From assembly GCA_050633625.1 (NCBI GenBank), contig JBOEGW010000006.1, positions 62,001 through 126,000 on the forward strand: a stretch of DNA of 64,000 nucleotides, in the 5' to 3' direction. Positions 17,130 through 25,025 of the stretch are shown here, in pieces (position 1 is the first letter of the stretch; each line of letters opens with the position of its first letter). The DNA comes from JBOEGW01 sp050633625. GTDB taxonomy: Bacteria > Pseudomonadota > Alphaproteobacteria > Rhodobacterales > Rhodobacteraceae. A model generated the notes under the pieces. That model was not told the DNA's origin. It saw only the letters and a program-made list of their open reading frames with translations, and did not search any database. The position numbers and the translations under genes were made by a program.

Positions 17130-17600
17130 TCAGGACTTGAGCTGGCTCGGTTTGAAATGGCGCACGATGGCGCGCAATTCTGGTTCCATGAGCAGCTTTT
17201 CGGCCCGTTTCAAACTTACCCATTTTCGTTTGCGCTGACCAGCCTCAGGAAAATCCTTCGCGACTTTGCGCACCTTGATAGGGAAGACGGCGACGACGAT
17301 GGGCAAGTTATCGTCTTCATGGCGTTTTCGGTAGCTATAAAACCCAAGCACAACATTCGAGGGTTTGCCAATAACGCCCGCCTCTTCCCAAGCCTCGGTT
17401 GCAGCGGCCTTTGAGGGGGTTGCCCCATCCATGGGCCAGCCTTTTGGCAAAATCCACCGGCCCGTGCCGCGTGATGTGATCAACAACACCTGCACTTTGC
17501 CGTCCCGTTCCCGCCACGGAAGCGCACCAAATTGGGTGCGCACATCGCGTTTGCCAGCGTTTTTCAGCCGCATCGGTTTTTGTTTGGCCTGTATCGTCAT
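17130..17600 (-). CDS. Nudix hydrolase, DIPP-like, with altered Nudix box
   Basis: A 156-residue protein of the diphosphoinositol-polyphosphate / Ap4A hydrolase-like Nudix subgroup. The Nudix box region is GWPMDGATPSKAAATEAWEEAGV (about 55-77). Relative to G-x5-E-x7-REuxEExGu the first Glu is Ala and the Arg is Thr, while EExG is kept. I recall such variation from this alphaproteobacterial subgroup, so activity may persist. Substrate unknown. Upstream lies a short AT palindrome (17654-17670). Confidence 0.85.
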   Translation of the reverse strand: MTIQAKQKPMRLKNAGKRDVRTQFGALPWRERDGKVQVLLITSRGTGRWILPKGWPMDGATPSKAAATEAWEEAGVIGKPSNVVLGFYSYRKRHEDDNLPIVVAVFPIKVRKVAKDFPEAGQRKRKWVSLKRAEKLLMEPELRAIVRHFKPSQLKS

Positions 17601-17653
17601 GGCCAGTGGTCCGCCTTCCTAGGAGTGCGCTCACGATAAGCCGCTCACGGTTA

Positions 17654-17670
17654 ATATAGTCTTACTATAT
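17654..17670. promoter_or_regulatory. AT-rich palindrome between metG end and Nudix start
   Basis: ATATAGT-CTT-ACTATAT is a perfect 7-bp inverted repeat in an otherwise GC-rich region, 54 bases upstream of the Nudix start. It could be an operator or part of a promoter. I cannot assign a regulator. Confidence 0.35.
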
Positions 17671-17759
17671 ACGCGCGCACAGAGGGATGACTAGAGGCAA
17701 GACGCGCGTTTTCCTAGATGTCGTGGTTGATCGCGCCGGACCTGCCGCATCTTGTGTGC

Positions 17760-19475
17760 TCAGTCCCGTGTTCCTGCGAATTTTTCCTGCCAGCCTTCTC
17801 GGTCCTCGTCCGAAATCTTGCCAAACAGGTTTTCGGGCACCTCAAAGGCCTGTCCAGCTTGGAGCTGTTCAAACGCGCGCGCCACGTCTTCGGGCCACGC
17901 GCCATCAACACCCATCGCTGTTGCCATTTTCGCTGCCGCGTCCGGGATGAAGGGCGCCGAAAGCCCGGCGTAAACCGCGATCAGGTTGAGCGCGAAACGA
18001 ATGATTCCTTCTGCCTTTTCAGGGTCTTCCTTGAACACAGCCCAAGGTGCCGCCTCTTGCAGGTACTCATTGCCCGCCGCCCAAATCGCCCGCAGTTCGG
18101 TCGCGGATTTGCGCACTTCCATCGCATCCATGAGCCGTTGGTACTCTTGGATCCGGGTCGTGAGATCCGCGATCAACTGCGCTTCTGCCGCGCCAAAAGC
18201 ACCGCCCGAAGGCACCGTTTCGCCAAATTTTGATCGGCAGAATTTTGTGACTCGCGACACGAAATTTCCAAGCACATCCGCAAGGTCTTTATTCACAGAA
18301 ACCTGGAAATTCTCCCAAGTGAATTCACTGTCGGCGCTTTCGGGCGCATGGGACAACAACCACCAACGCCAATAGTCCGCCGGCAGGATCTCAAGCGCCT
18401 GATCCATGAAAACGCCCCGGCCTTGAGAGGTCGAGAATTGGCCGCCGTCATAATTGAGGTAATTGAAGGATTTGATGTAATCCACGAGCTTCCACGGCTC
18501 ATTCGATCCCATCAAGGTGGAGGGGAAAGACAGGGTGTGGAACGGCACGTTGTCCTTGCCCATGAATTGCACATATCGAACGTCATCCGCGCCTTTATCG
18601 GTCCGCCACCAGCGTTCCCATTCAGTATTCGAACAATCGTTCGCTTCAGCCCATTCCGCCGTCGCGGCGATATATTCAATCGGCGCATCGAACCAAACAT
18701 AGAAAACCTTGCCTTCCATGCCGGGCCAATCTTCCGCGCCTTTTTTGACGGGAACACCCCAATCCAGATCCCGTGTGATGCCACGGTCACGTAGCCCTTC
18801 GCCGTCATTGAGCCATTTCTTCGCAATCGAAGTCGTCAGGACCGGCCAGTCGGTTTTCTCATCAATCCAGGCGTTCAACTTGTCGCGCATTTGCGACTGC
18901 TTCAAAAACAGGTGCTTGGTTTCGCGTACTTCCAAATCGGTCGAGCCGGAAATCGCGGAACGCGGATTGATCAGATCGGTCGGATCGAGCTGTTTGGTGC
19001 ATTCCTCACATTGATCGCCACGCGCGCGCTCATAGCCGCAATTGGGGCAGGTTCCTTCAATATAACGATCCGGCAAAAACCGCCCGTCCGTGTTGGAGTA
19101 GACCTGCTTTTCGCTCACTTCTTCGATCAATCCCGCCTCGGCAAGTTTACCAGCAAGGTGTTGAGTTAGCTCATGATTTTGCACACTCGACGACCGACCA
19201 AAATGATCGAACGACAAGCCATAGCCCGCAGCAATATCAGCTTGAACGCTGTGCATTTCGGCGCAGTAGTCCGCCACAGGTTTGCCCGCTTTGGCGGCGG
19301 CCAATTCGGCGGGGGTGCCGTGTTCGTCGGTGGCGCAAATGAACATCACCTCATGGCCACGCGCGCGGTTGTAGCGCGCATACAGATCAGCAGGAAGTTG
19401 ACTGCCAATGAGGTTGCCGAGGTGTTTGATCCCGTTGATATAGGGAAGCGCGGAGGTGATAAGGATGCGTGCCAT
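17760..19475 (-). CDS. metG: Methionyl-tRNA synthetase
   Basis: Charges tRNA-Met. The 571-residue protein begins MARILITSALPYINGIKHLGN, in which HLGN is the HIGH-type motif. CATDEHGTPAELAA follows, then a zinc knuckle CPNCGYERARGDQCEEC near residues 130-146. The second signature is the FSTSQGRGVF variant (about 293-302) of KMSKS, as in the bacterial group with KFSTS; here the preceding Lys is Gln. An upstream Met seven residues earlier is rejected as not family-like. No C-terminal dimerisation extension is present, as is usual in alphaproteobacteria. Confidence 0.96.
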   Translation of the reverse strand: MARILITSALPYINGIKHLGNLIGSQLPADLYARYNRARGHEVMFICATDEHGTPAELAAAKAGKPVADYCAEMHSVQADIAAGYGLSFDHFGRSSSVQNHELTQHLAGKLAEAGLIEEVSEKQVYSNTDGRFLPDRYIEGTCPNCGYERARGDQCEECTKQLDPTDLINPRSAISGSTDLEVRETKHLFLKQSQMRDKLNAWIDEKTDWPVLTTSIAKKWLNDGEGLRDRGITRDLDWGVPVKKGAEDWPGMEGKVFYVWFDAPIEYIAATAEWAEANDCSNTEWERWWRTDKGADDVRYVQFMGKDNVPFHTLSFPSTLMGSNEPWKLVDYIKSFNYLNYDGGQFSTSQGRGVFMDQALEILPADYWRWWLLSHAPESADSEFTWENFQVSVNKDLADVLGNFVSRVTKFCRSKFGETVPSGGAFGAAEAQLIADLTTRIQEYQRLMDAMEVRKSATELRAIWAAGNEYLQEAAPWAVFKEDPEKAEGIIRFALNLIAVYAGLSAPFIPDAAAKMATAMGVDGAWPEDVARAFEQLQAGQAFEVPENLFGKISDEDREGWQEKFAGTRD

Positions 19476-19550
19476 GGGTCGCCTGTTCGATTGCATTTAC
19501 GCTGTCATATAACGCAATGCGCGTCGTGGCCAGAGCCGTGGTACAGGGGA

Positions 19551-20447
19551 TCAGGCGAGGTACAAAATGCCAAGGATCGAAGCGAGCAGCAGCGCCATTC
19601 CGAGGTATTCTCGCCGCGTACTGGTTTCGCGAAACATGACCCATCCGAGAAGCAGCGAAAACAGCAACTCAAGCTGGCCAAAGGCGCGTACATGGGCGGC
19701 GTTTTGTAGGGAAAACGCGAGGAACCAAAAGTAGCTCCCGATCATGCCAAGCACGCCAACAAACACCGTTTCGCGCCACCGCCCAACCACCCGCGACACC
19801 TCGCCGGGGTCCGTCAGGCGCAAAAATGGGATCATCAAGACTGTCTGGACCGTGGTAACGCAGGCCAATGTATAGGAGGCGCGCAAAAGGGCCGGGGCCT
19901 CGCCCAAACTGGTTGTGGCGCCGCGATAGCCAATCGCCGCAAGGGCAAACAGCGCCCCCGCCGTGAGGCCCAGCAGGCAAGCGCGCGTCGAAAATGCAAG
20001 TCTCGCGCCGGGTTTCAGTGAAATCAGCAAGACCCCCAAGACCCCAACACAAATTGCGATCAACGCCCCTTTCGAGACCGTTTCGCCAAGAAACAGTGCG
20101 GAAAACCCCGCCACCATCAAGGTTTCGGTCTTCGTGAAGGCCACACCCACCGCGAAATGTCGCTCAGAAAACAGCGCAACCGTCGCCATTGTTGCGGCGA
20201 TCTGAGCCACACCGCCAACACAGGCAAACATCCAGAACCGGGGCGAGAGCGCGGGTAGGGCATTCGTGGCCAAAATCGCTGTCAATGCCCAAGCGATTGG
20301 AACGGCAAACAAAAACCGCGAAAACGTCGCGCCACCAACGGATAGGCCGCTGGATTTTAGCCGCTTTTGCAGAGCGAAACGCGCAGTTTGAGCAAGGGCA
20401 GCGGGGAGCGTGGCCAGCACCCAAGGCGCAACCAAGACAGAGAACAT
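19551..20447 (-). CDS. EamA/DMT family permease
   Basis: A 298-residue inner-membrane protein with about ten hydrophobic segments in two EamA repeats, typical of drug/metabolite transporters. A conserved end-of-repeat segment, FTKTETLMVAGFSALFLGE, is at about residues 94-112 and its counterpart GQLELLFSLLLGWVMFRE is near 254-271. The ATG at 20447 shares one base with the stop of the upstream lipocalin (TGATG), which supports this start over a TTG eleven codons upstream. Substrate unknown. Confidence 0.86.
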   Translation of the reverse strand: MFSVLVAPWVLATLPAALAQTARFALQKRLKSSGLSVGGATFSRFLFAVPIAWALTAILATNALPALSPRFWMFACVGGVAQIAATMATVALFSERHFAVGVAFTKTETLMVAGFSALFLGETVSKGALIAICVGVLGVLLISLKPGARLAFSTRACLLGLTAGALFALAAIGYRGATTSLGEAPALLRASYTLACVTTVQTVLMIPFLRLTDPGEVSRVVGRWRETVFVGVLGMIGSYFWFLAFSLQNAAHVRAFGQLELLFSLLLGWVMFRETSTRREYLGMALLLASILGILYLA

Positions 20448-20872
20448 CAGCGACCACTGCCCAAATCGTAACCGTTCCAATCCAAGATTTCACGCGCCGC
20501 GCGCAAACGGTCTGGCGCGATGTCACCTCGGTTGAGGATCAGCGAAAAACTGCGGTCCGGCGTGCCAATCACCACAGTCCGATACCCCTCATCAACCCAC
20601 AACACCCAAAGCGGTGCGCGCCTGCCTTGCACCTGAATGCGCCCCGGGCCAATGAGCTTCGCCGCGCCAATCCCGCCGGGATAGGAAATCTCCGTCATAT
20701 TCGGTGCCACGCGCCACAGAGCGCCGCTTTGCACCTCCCGCCATTCCCCGGCAAACCGCGCCTGATCAAAGGACACAATTGACCGCATGTCGGTGTCCGT
20801 GTCCGTGTCAGTGGGGGCTGGCGCACAGGCCGCGAGCCAAACCAACAAGAGGGCGCAAAGAAATCGTGTCAT
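20447..20872 (-). CDS. Lipocalin-like outer-membrane lipoprotein (short)
   Basis: A 141-residue protein starting MTRFLCALLLVWLAAC, a lipoprotein signal with lipobox LAAC (Cys16). A TDTDTDTD tract follows, encoded by a short tandem repeat. The body has lipocalin traits (FAGEWREVQSGALWRVAPN, with the GxW-like GEW). The C-terminus YRTVVIGTPDRSFSLILNRGDIAPDRLRAAREILDWNGYDL resembles the Blc ending VGxPxRxYxWIL. The gene just upstream encodes a second, better conserved lipocalin, so the two probably arose by duplication. Confidence 0.75.
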   Translation of the reverse strand: MTRFLCALLLVWLAACAPAPTDTDTDTDMRSIVSFDQARFAGEWREVQSGALWRVAPNMTEISYPGGIGAAKLIGPGRIQVQGRRAPLWVLWVDEGYRTVVIGTPDRSFSLILNRGDIAPDRLRAAREILDWNGYDLGSGR

Positions 20873-21017
20873 GCGCCACAGATACGCGGCATTCCCCGCT
20901 TGGTCCAGATCGCACAAACAAGACCACTCAAAGCGAGCCGCCCAAAAGGCCGCGCCCATGTTCCGGGGGCTAAAGGCTCATCGCGGCCGACTCACAGGCC
21001 AGGGTGGCGGCGCGCCT

Positions 21018-21554
21018 TTAGTGCTGGACCATTTCAAGTTCAGAGAGGTCATATCCGGCGTCTTTAAGCACGGATTTCGCCTTCGCCAATTGCGCCGCCG
21101 ATAGCATTTTACTGCGCGCCAAAATCCACCCTGTTGAGCCTTTCGGATTGCCAACAACCGCGAAACTATAGGCGGGATCGACATACATGACCCAATAATC
21201 GCCTTTGGCAAATGGCAACCACGGGGTAAACGTCACCTCCAATTTGCCGGGTGCTGCTGGTGTCGCCTCGCCCAAGGCCACTTTTGCAGGCCCATCTGGC
21301 GCGCCTTTTCGGCAGGTGTTTTTGACCGAGACCTTGCCATTGTCCATCATCGCATATTCCGCCGTGACCCCCTCACAGTTCTTCTCAAACCAATTCGGGT
21401 AGCGGGCGATTTCGTACCATTTTCCGAGATATTTCTGGAGGTTCAAATTTGTCACAACACCAATCGGCTTTGAGGTGTCGCGGTATCCGGCGAGTGCAGG
21501 CGAAGCGAGGCCAAGGGTGGTGGCGGCGATGAGGGCAAATGTTGTCAGGCGCAT
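21018..21554 (-). CDS. Lipocalin family protein (Blc-like), exported
   Basis: A 178-residue periplasmic protein. It has a signal peptide MRLTTFALIAATTLGLASPALA, then the lipocalin first motif YLGKWYEIARYPNWFEK near residues 42-58 and the third-motif region YWVMYVDPAYSFAVVGNPKGSTGWILAR. Bacterial lipocalins of this type bind lysophospholipids or fatty acids. There is no lipobox, in contrast to the neighbouring lipocalin. The ATG at 21554 gives the signal peptide; a long upstream extension is unsupported. One Cys pair (C60/C83) may form a disulfide. Confidence 0.9.
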   Translation of the reverse strand: MRLTTFALIAATTLGLASPALAGYRDTSKPIGVVTNLNLQKYLGKWYEIARYPNWFEKNCEGVTAEYAMMDNGKVSVKNTCRKGAPDGPAKVALGEATPAAPGKLEVTFTPWLPFAKGDYWVMYVDPAYSFAVVGNPKGSTGWILARSKMLSAAQLAKAKSVLKDAGYDLSELEMVQH

Positions 21555-21672
21555 TGGAAAACTCCTTTGTTTGGAGATGTTACGCACTGACCGTCGTTTT
21601 GGATCATTTTCGTCGAAGACAGCCCACCGCTGTTTTGCGCATTTCTGCGCCTTGAGCGCTGCGCGAGGCTGC

Positions 21673-21704
21673 CTTCTTTGGTTTTCAAATACCTCCGCCG
21701 GAGG
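21673..21704 (-). repeat. Intergenic repeat with palindrome, copy B
   Basis: The reverse complement reads CCTCCGGCGGAGG followed by TATTTGAAAACCAAAGAAG, matching copy A at 2811-2848 except for a few bases in the middle. It sits in the 180-base gap between the aldo/keto reductase stop and the lipocalin start. It is followed by another short inverted repeat, CCGCCCTTT / AAAGGGCGG, at 21708-21729. Confidence 0.75.
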
Positions 21705-21734
21705 CATCCGCCCTTTGTCAAAAGGGCGGTCCTT

Positions 21735-22775
21735 TTAAAAGGGGAGCGGATGCGCCCTATGCGCCGCGTCGATATCCGCCAAGACCTCCTCAGAGAGCGT
21801 CATATCCTGCGCCCCAAGCGCGTGTTCCAACTGGGCATTTGTCGTTGCGCCAAAAATCACTGACCCCATGAAAGGTTTCGCGAAACAGAACGCCAAAGCC
21901 ATATGAACCGGGTCCAGCCCGTGTTTTTGCGCGATGTCGAGGTAGGCTTGGGTCGCGGCCCATGCGCGCGGGTTGACCCGCCCACCGAGGTTCGCGTTGA
22001 TCGACATGCGTGAGCCTTCGGGGATGGTTTCGCCACCGTGGTATTTGCCGGTCAACAGCCCGGTTGCGAGGGGCGAATAGGACAGCAAACGCACATCCTC
22101 ATGCGCCGACAACTCGGCCAGATCCGTGTCATACAAGCGGCACAGCAAGGAATACTCATTCTGGATCGTGACCACCTCAGGCGCACCCATATCGCGGGCG
22201 ATGTGCAGCCATTTTGCTGTGCCCCAAGCCGTGTCATTTGACAGGCCGAACTGGCGCACCTTGCCCGCATCCACAAGCTCGGTCATGGCTTCCAGCACAT
22301 CGCGCATGTGGTCCTCAACCTCAACCGGGTCTTGCGTCCAAGGGGTGTAGCCCCAGTTTTGCCGGAAGTGGTAGGATCCGCGCTGGGGCCAATGCAGCTG
22401 ATAAATATCGACGTAATCCGTTTTGAGCCGCTCAAGGCTCGCCTCAATCGTTTGGCGAATGATGTCACCGCTATAGCCCTCACGGCGCACGATCTTGGAG
22501 GGGCCAGTGACTTTTGTTGCCAGAACAATGTCATCGCGGCGTCCCGTTGCCTCAAGCCAAGTGCCGATGATGCGCTCGGTGTTGCCCACGCGCTCGGTTG
22601 CGAGCGGGTTTGTCGGGTACATTTCGGCGGTGTCGATGAAATTGATGCCGTGATCCAGCGCGATATCAATCTGGCCATGGCCCTCGGCTTGGGTATTTTG
22701 CGTGCCCCATGTCATGGAGCCAAGGCAGAGTTCGCTGACGGTGAGGGCGCCGTTGGCGAGGGGAGTCATTCGCAT
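21735..22775 (-). CDS. Aldo/keto reductase (Tas-like)
   Basis: A 346-residue NADP(H)-dependent TIM-barrel oxidoreductase. The catalytic Asp and Tyr fit NFIDTAEMYPTNP (about 48-60), and the Lys fits VLATKVTGPSK. VDIYQLHWPQRGSYHFRQNWGYTPW around residues 122-146 is the Tas / YghZ-type insertion. The C-terminal NADP-binding part shows GSVIFGATTNAQLEHAL. The ATG at 22775 has AAGGAT nine bases upstream. A longer frame upstream runs through a direct repeat and is rejected. Substrate unknown. Confidence 0.9.
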   Translation of the reverse strand: MRMTPLANGALTVSELCLGSMTWGTQNTQAEGHGQIDIALDHGINFIDTAEMYPTNPLATERVGNTERIIGTWLEATGRRDDIVLATKVTGPSKIVRREGYSGDIIRQTIEASLERLKTDYVDIYQLHWPQRGSYHFRQNWGYTPWTQDPVEVEDHMRDVLEAMTELVDAGKVRQFGLSNDTAWGTAKWLHIARDMGAPEVVTIQNEYSLLCRLYDTDLAELSAHEDVRLLSYSPLATGLLTGKYHGGETIPEGSRMSINANLGGRVNPRAWAATQAYLDIAQKHGLDPVHMALAFCFAKPFMGSVIFGATTNAQLEHALGAQDMTLSEEVLADIDAAHRAHPLPF

Positions 22776-22819
22776 GGGGGAGATCCTTTTGGTAATCGGT
22801 GTCGGGGCAAAGTGACCTT

Positions 22820-22873
22820 GGGGCGGCGGGGTTGCAACCCCTGTGAGGGGCGGCGGGGTTGCAACCGCTGTGA
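22820..22873. repeat. Tandem 27-bp direct repeat with GGTTGCAACC palindromes
   Basis: Two adjacent copies (22820-22846 and 22847-22873) differ at a single base. Each contains GGTTGCAACC, a perfect 10-bp palindrome. They lie between the divergent aldo/keto reductase and ImuA-like genes, upstream of both. Two operators on the same face about 27 bp apart would suit cooperative regulator binding, but no regulator is known. Confidence 0.6.
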
Positions 22874-22886
22874 TGAATTTCAAGGA

Positions 22887-22915
22887 TTGAGAACATAATG
22901 TGAACATGCTACTGT
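22887..22915 (+). promoter_or_regulatory. Predicted sigma-70 promoter of the ImuA-like gene
   Basis: TTGAGA (22887-22892), a 17-base spacer and TACTGT (22910-22915). Transcription would begin at about 22922, the A of the ATG, so the mRNA would be leaderless or nearly so. No Shine-Dalgarno sequence is visible in front of that ATG. Confidence 0.45.
22891..22905 (+). promoter_or_regulatory. LexA (SOS) box
   Basis: GAAC-ATAATGT-GAAC exactly fits the alphaproteobacterial LexA operator GAAC-N7-GAAC. It lies within the spacer and -35 of the predicted promoter, 16 bases before the start of the ImuA-like gene, the right place for repression. Confidence 0.75.
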
Positions 22916-22921
22916 TTGACC

Positions 22922-23497
22922 ATGCAAAACTCGGTTCTTTCCAGACGGCCCCATAGCCCTCAACCGGGCCAGATGTTCCTTGAATCGCTCAGCCTTGAGA
23001 AGGGTCGGGTGCATGAGGCATTCGGGCGTGCGCGGCATTTGTTTGCGCTGTTGGTGATGCGCGAGATGCGCGGCCCTGTGTTTTGGGTGCGCCCGGCTTG
23101 GGAGGGGGCGCGGCTCAACGGGCCGGGGATGGCGTGCTTTGCCGATCCGGGGCGGGTTGTGTTTGTGGATGCGCCGCGCCCGCTGGATTTGCTCTGGACG
23201 CTTGAGGAGGTGCTGCGCTCGGGCGAGGTGCCGCTTGTGGTGGGTGATCTTGACGGGGTGCCGGGGCTGACGCCGATGCGCCGCTTACAACTGGCGACGG
23301 AAACCGGCGGCGGGCGGGCGCTGGGCCTCGTGTTGACCCCGGAAGGGCGCGCGCCGGGGGCGCAAAGCCGCTGGGAAATGCAGCCAGATCATGCAGCGGA
23401 GCTGACGCGCTGGCGACTGATGCGCGAACGCGGCGGCGGCGGTGCCCCCCGAAGCTGGCAGGTCGTGCCCAAAGGCAAAGGCTTTACTCTGCTTTAA
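22922..23497 (+). CDS. ImuA-like SOS protein (RecA-fold remnant)
   Basis: A 191-residue protein. GRVHEAFGRARHLFALLVM near residues 28-46, MRGPVFWVRPAWEGARLNGPGMA, and LDLLWTLEEVLRSGEVPLVVGDL followed by LTPMRRLQLATETGGGRALGLVLTP follow the pattern of ImuA, the RecA-like accessory factor of the ImuB-DnaE2 mutagenic polymerase. The end, with a basic RWRLMRERGGGGAPRSW segment, also fits. The Walker A loop is missing (GRVHEAFG). The family call is from memory, but the LexA box supports an SOS role. imuB and dnaE2 are not adjacent. Start ATG 22922; TTG 22916 is an alternative. Confidence 0.6.
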   Translation: MQNSVLSRRPHSPQPGQMFLESLSLEKGRVHEAFGRARHLFALLVMREMRGPVFWVRPAWEGARLNGPGMACFADPGRVVFVDAPRPLDLLWTLEEVLRSGEVPLVVGDLDGVPGLTPMRRLQLATETGGGRALGLVLTPEGRAPGAQSRWEMQPDHAAELTRWRLMRERGGGGAPRSWQVVPKGKGFTLL

Positions 23498-23548
23498 GAG
23501 TGGGGCTTTAAGAGTGGGGCTTTAAGGGCGGTGTTTTAAGGGCGGCGC
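23493..23548. repeat. Four tandem copies of a 14-bp unit
   Basis: TTTAAGAGTGGGGC occurs twice exactly (23493-23506, 23507-23520). Two variants follow: TTTAAGGGCGGTGT and TTTAAGGGCGGCGC. The first copy contains the TAA stop of the ImuA-like gene. It fills the gap to the convergent Nudix gene. Confidence 0.7.
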
Positions 23549-23549
23549 C

Positions 23550-24248
23550 CTAAACGCCATCTAAAGGATGCGCGCCGCCGAGCCGTTTGAAATGGCCTTC
23601 TTCTGTGTCGTTGTCAAAGAATGGGACAGTCTCGGGCGCATCCAAGTTTGGCAGGTTTCCGGCAATTTCCGCCAGCACAACTTGCGTGATGAAGGGCAAA
23701 TCAAAATTGCGCACCTCATTGAGCGAAATCCACTGAAGATGTGACAGCTCATCACAAGCGCCCGAAAAATCATCAGGGTCCGTTTTGAGCCGCGCCGCAT
23801 CTGCCACGAAAAACCGCGCATCAAACCGCCGGGGCCGACCGGGCGGGGTGATGGCGCGAAACACAAAGGCCAAACCATCGGGCGAGGGGATATAGCCGCT
23901 GTCCGCAAACCCTTGCCAATCGCGCGGTACATCGTCGGGCCAGTGGCCTTGGGTGCCGAGAATCTGGCCGGTTTCTTCCCAAAGCTCACGTATGGCCGCC
24001 GCCAAGAGCGCGCTGCCAATGCCGTCTTTCGCGGATTCATTCAGGCGCGACAAACAAGGCTCCGCCCCCACTTCCGCCAAGGGCACGCGCGCGTCCTCCG
24101 CGTCCAACGCGCCTCCGGGAAACACGAATTTGTTGGGCATAAACGCCGCCTTCGCGCCGCGCTGCCCCATCAAGACACTCGGGTTCGTTGCAGCGTCGCG
24201 CACCAAAACGACAGTTGCCGCGTCGCGAATAATTTTGGATTTGTCCAC
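23550..24248 (-). CDS. Nudix hydrolase
   Basis: A 232-residue protein. The Nudix box covers about residues 44-98 with an insertion: FVFPGGALDAEDARVPL is the start of the box, and LLAAAIRELWEETGQILG supplies AxRExxEExG. The inserted stretch (about 25 residues) between the Gly and the Arg is typical of the NUDT8/NUDT19-like CoA-pyrophosphatase relatives. The start is GTG at 24248 with GGAGGAAAA just before it. It is 26 bases downstream of the DUF983 gene on the same strand and is probably cotranscribed. Substrate unconfirmed. Confidence 0.85.
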   Translation of the reverse strand: MDKSKIIRDAATVVLVRDAATNPSVLMGQRGAKAAFMPNKFVFPGGALDAEDARVPLAEVGAEPCLSRLNESAKDGIGSALLAAAIRELWEETGQILGTQGHWPDDVPRDWQGFADSGYIPSPDGLAFVFRAITPPGRPRRFDARFFVADAARLKTDPDDFSGACDELSHLQWISLNEVRNFDLPFITQVVLAEIAGNLPNLDAPETVPFFDNDTEEGHFKRLGGAHPLDGV

Positions 24249-24274
24249 TTTTCCTCCAGACGGCCATATCGGCT

Positions 24275-24733
24275 CTAGGCCGCCGGGTCAGACAGTTCCG
24301 CGTCCCCATTGGCAAACCCATGCATGCGTTTGGCCCATTGAAAGCCGACCATAAAGCCCTTGAACCGAGGCAGAAGGTAAAGCGAGAGCGCCACCGTGCC
24401 AATGCCCAAGATTGCGCCAAAGACCAAAGGGTCGGGACGGAACTGAACAAAACCGATGTGCAAACAAGGCGCCATGACGTGCCCAACCGCCAGAATCGTC
24501 AGATAGGCTGGGCCATCATCCGCGCGCTGGTGGTGCAACTCTTCGCCGCAAACCGAACAGCTGTCGTTGACCTTGAGATAGCTTTTCATCAATGGCCCGG
24601 TGCCGCAGTTCGGGCATTTGCGCCGCCAACCACGCCAAATCGCCGGTTTGAGCGCCCGCTCTGGACGCAGATCAGACGCATCGCGCCGGCTTGGTTCAAT
24701 CGGATCACTCATTAGGGCTGTCGCATCTGACAT
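24275..24733 (-). CDS. DUF983 family zinc-ribbon membrane protein
   Basis: A 152-residue protein. Residues about 35-70 form a zinc ribbon (CPNCGTGPLMKSYLKVNDSCSVCGEEL) and DDGPAYLTILAVGHVMAP follows. Then come two hydrophobic segments (about 72-95 and 102-125) and a short tail. This is the DUF983 layout, of unknown function. I chose the ATG at 24733; an internal ATG at 24712 is also possible. It is first in a two-gene unit with the Nudix hydrolase. Confidence 0.85.
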   Translation of the reverse strand: MSDATALMSDPIEPSRRDASDLRPERALKPAIWRGWRRKCPNCGTGPLMKSYLKVNDSCSVCGEELHHQRADDGPAYLTILAVGHVMAPCLHIGFVQFRPDPLVFGAILGIGTVALSLYLLPRFKGFMVGFQWAKRMHGFANGDAELSDPAA

Positions 24734-25025
24734 GTTGGTTTCTCGCACAGGTTTCCGTTCGCATGCGACCTTGGTAGCGCATCTTTGGTTAAATTCCCAT
24801 GTGCTCTGTTGCGCTGCGGCCCCATGTCGCAAGCCTCGGTTGCTGGGGTGGGCGCAGTTGGTCGATAAAATTATCATTTAGTTTAAGTGTGTTAGATGTG
24901 TTCGTGCGGATTTTTTCGCGATTTCTCGACGGAAACCGAAGGGCGCGGCGTTTATCTTCACGAGGCTCGGGTGGAGTACCCGGACTGAAAGGCAGGAAAA
25001 GCCAACCTTTTAGGAGAACTACAAA

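Noticed and set aside
22776..22907. N-terminal extension of the aldo/keto reductase through the 27-bp repeats
   Set aside because: Would translate the direct repeats as Pro/Thr repeats; the family N-terminus and a ribosome site are at 22775.
24935..24985. ECF-type promoter (GGAAAC ... CGTT) upstream of the EF-hand gene
   Set aside because: GGAAAC and CGTT are only 12 bases apart, too close for an ECF promoter, so autoregulation cannot be claimed from sequence.
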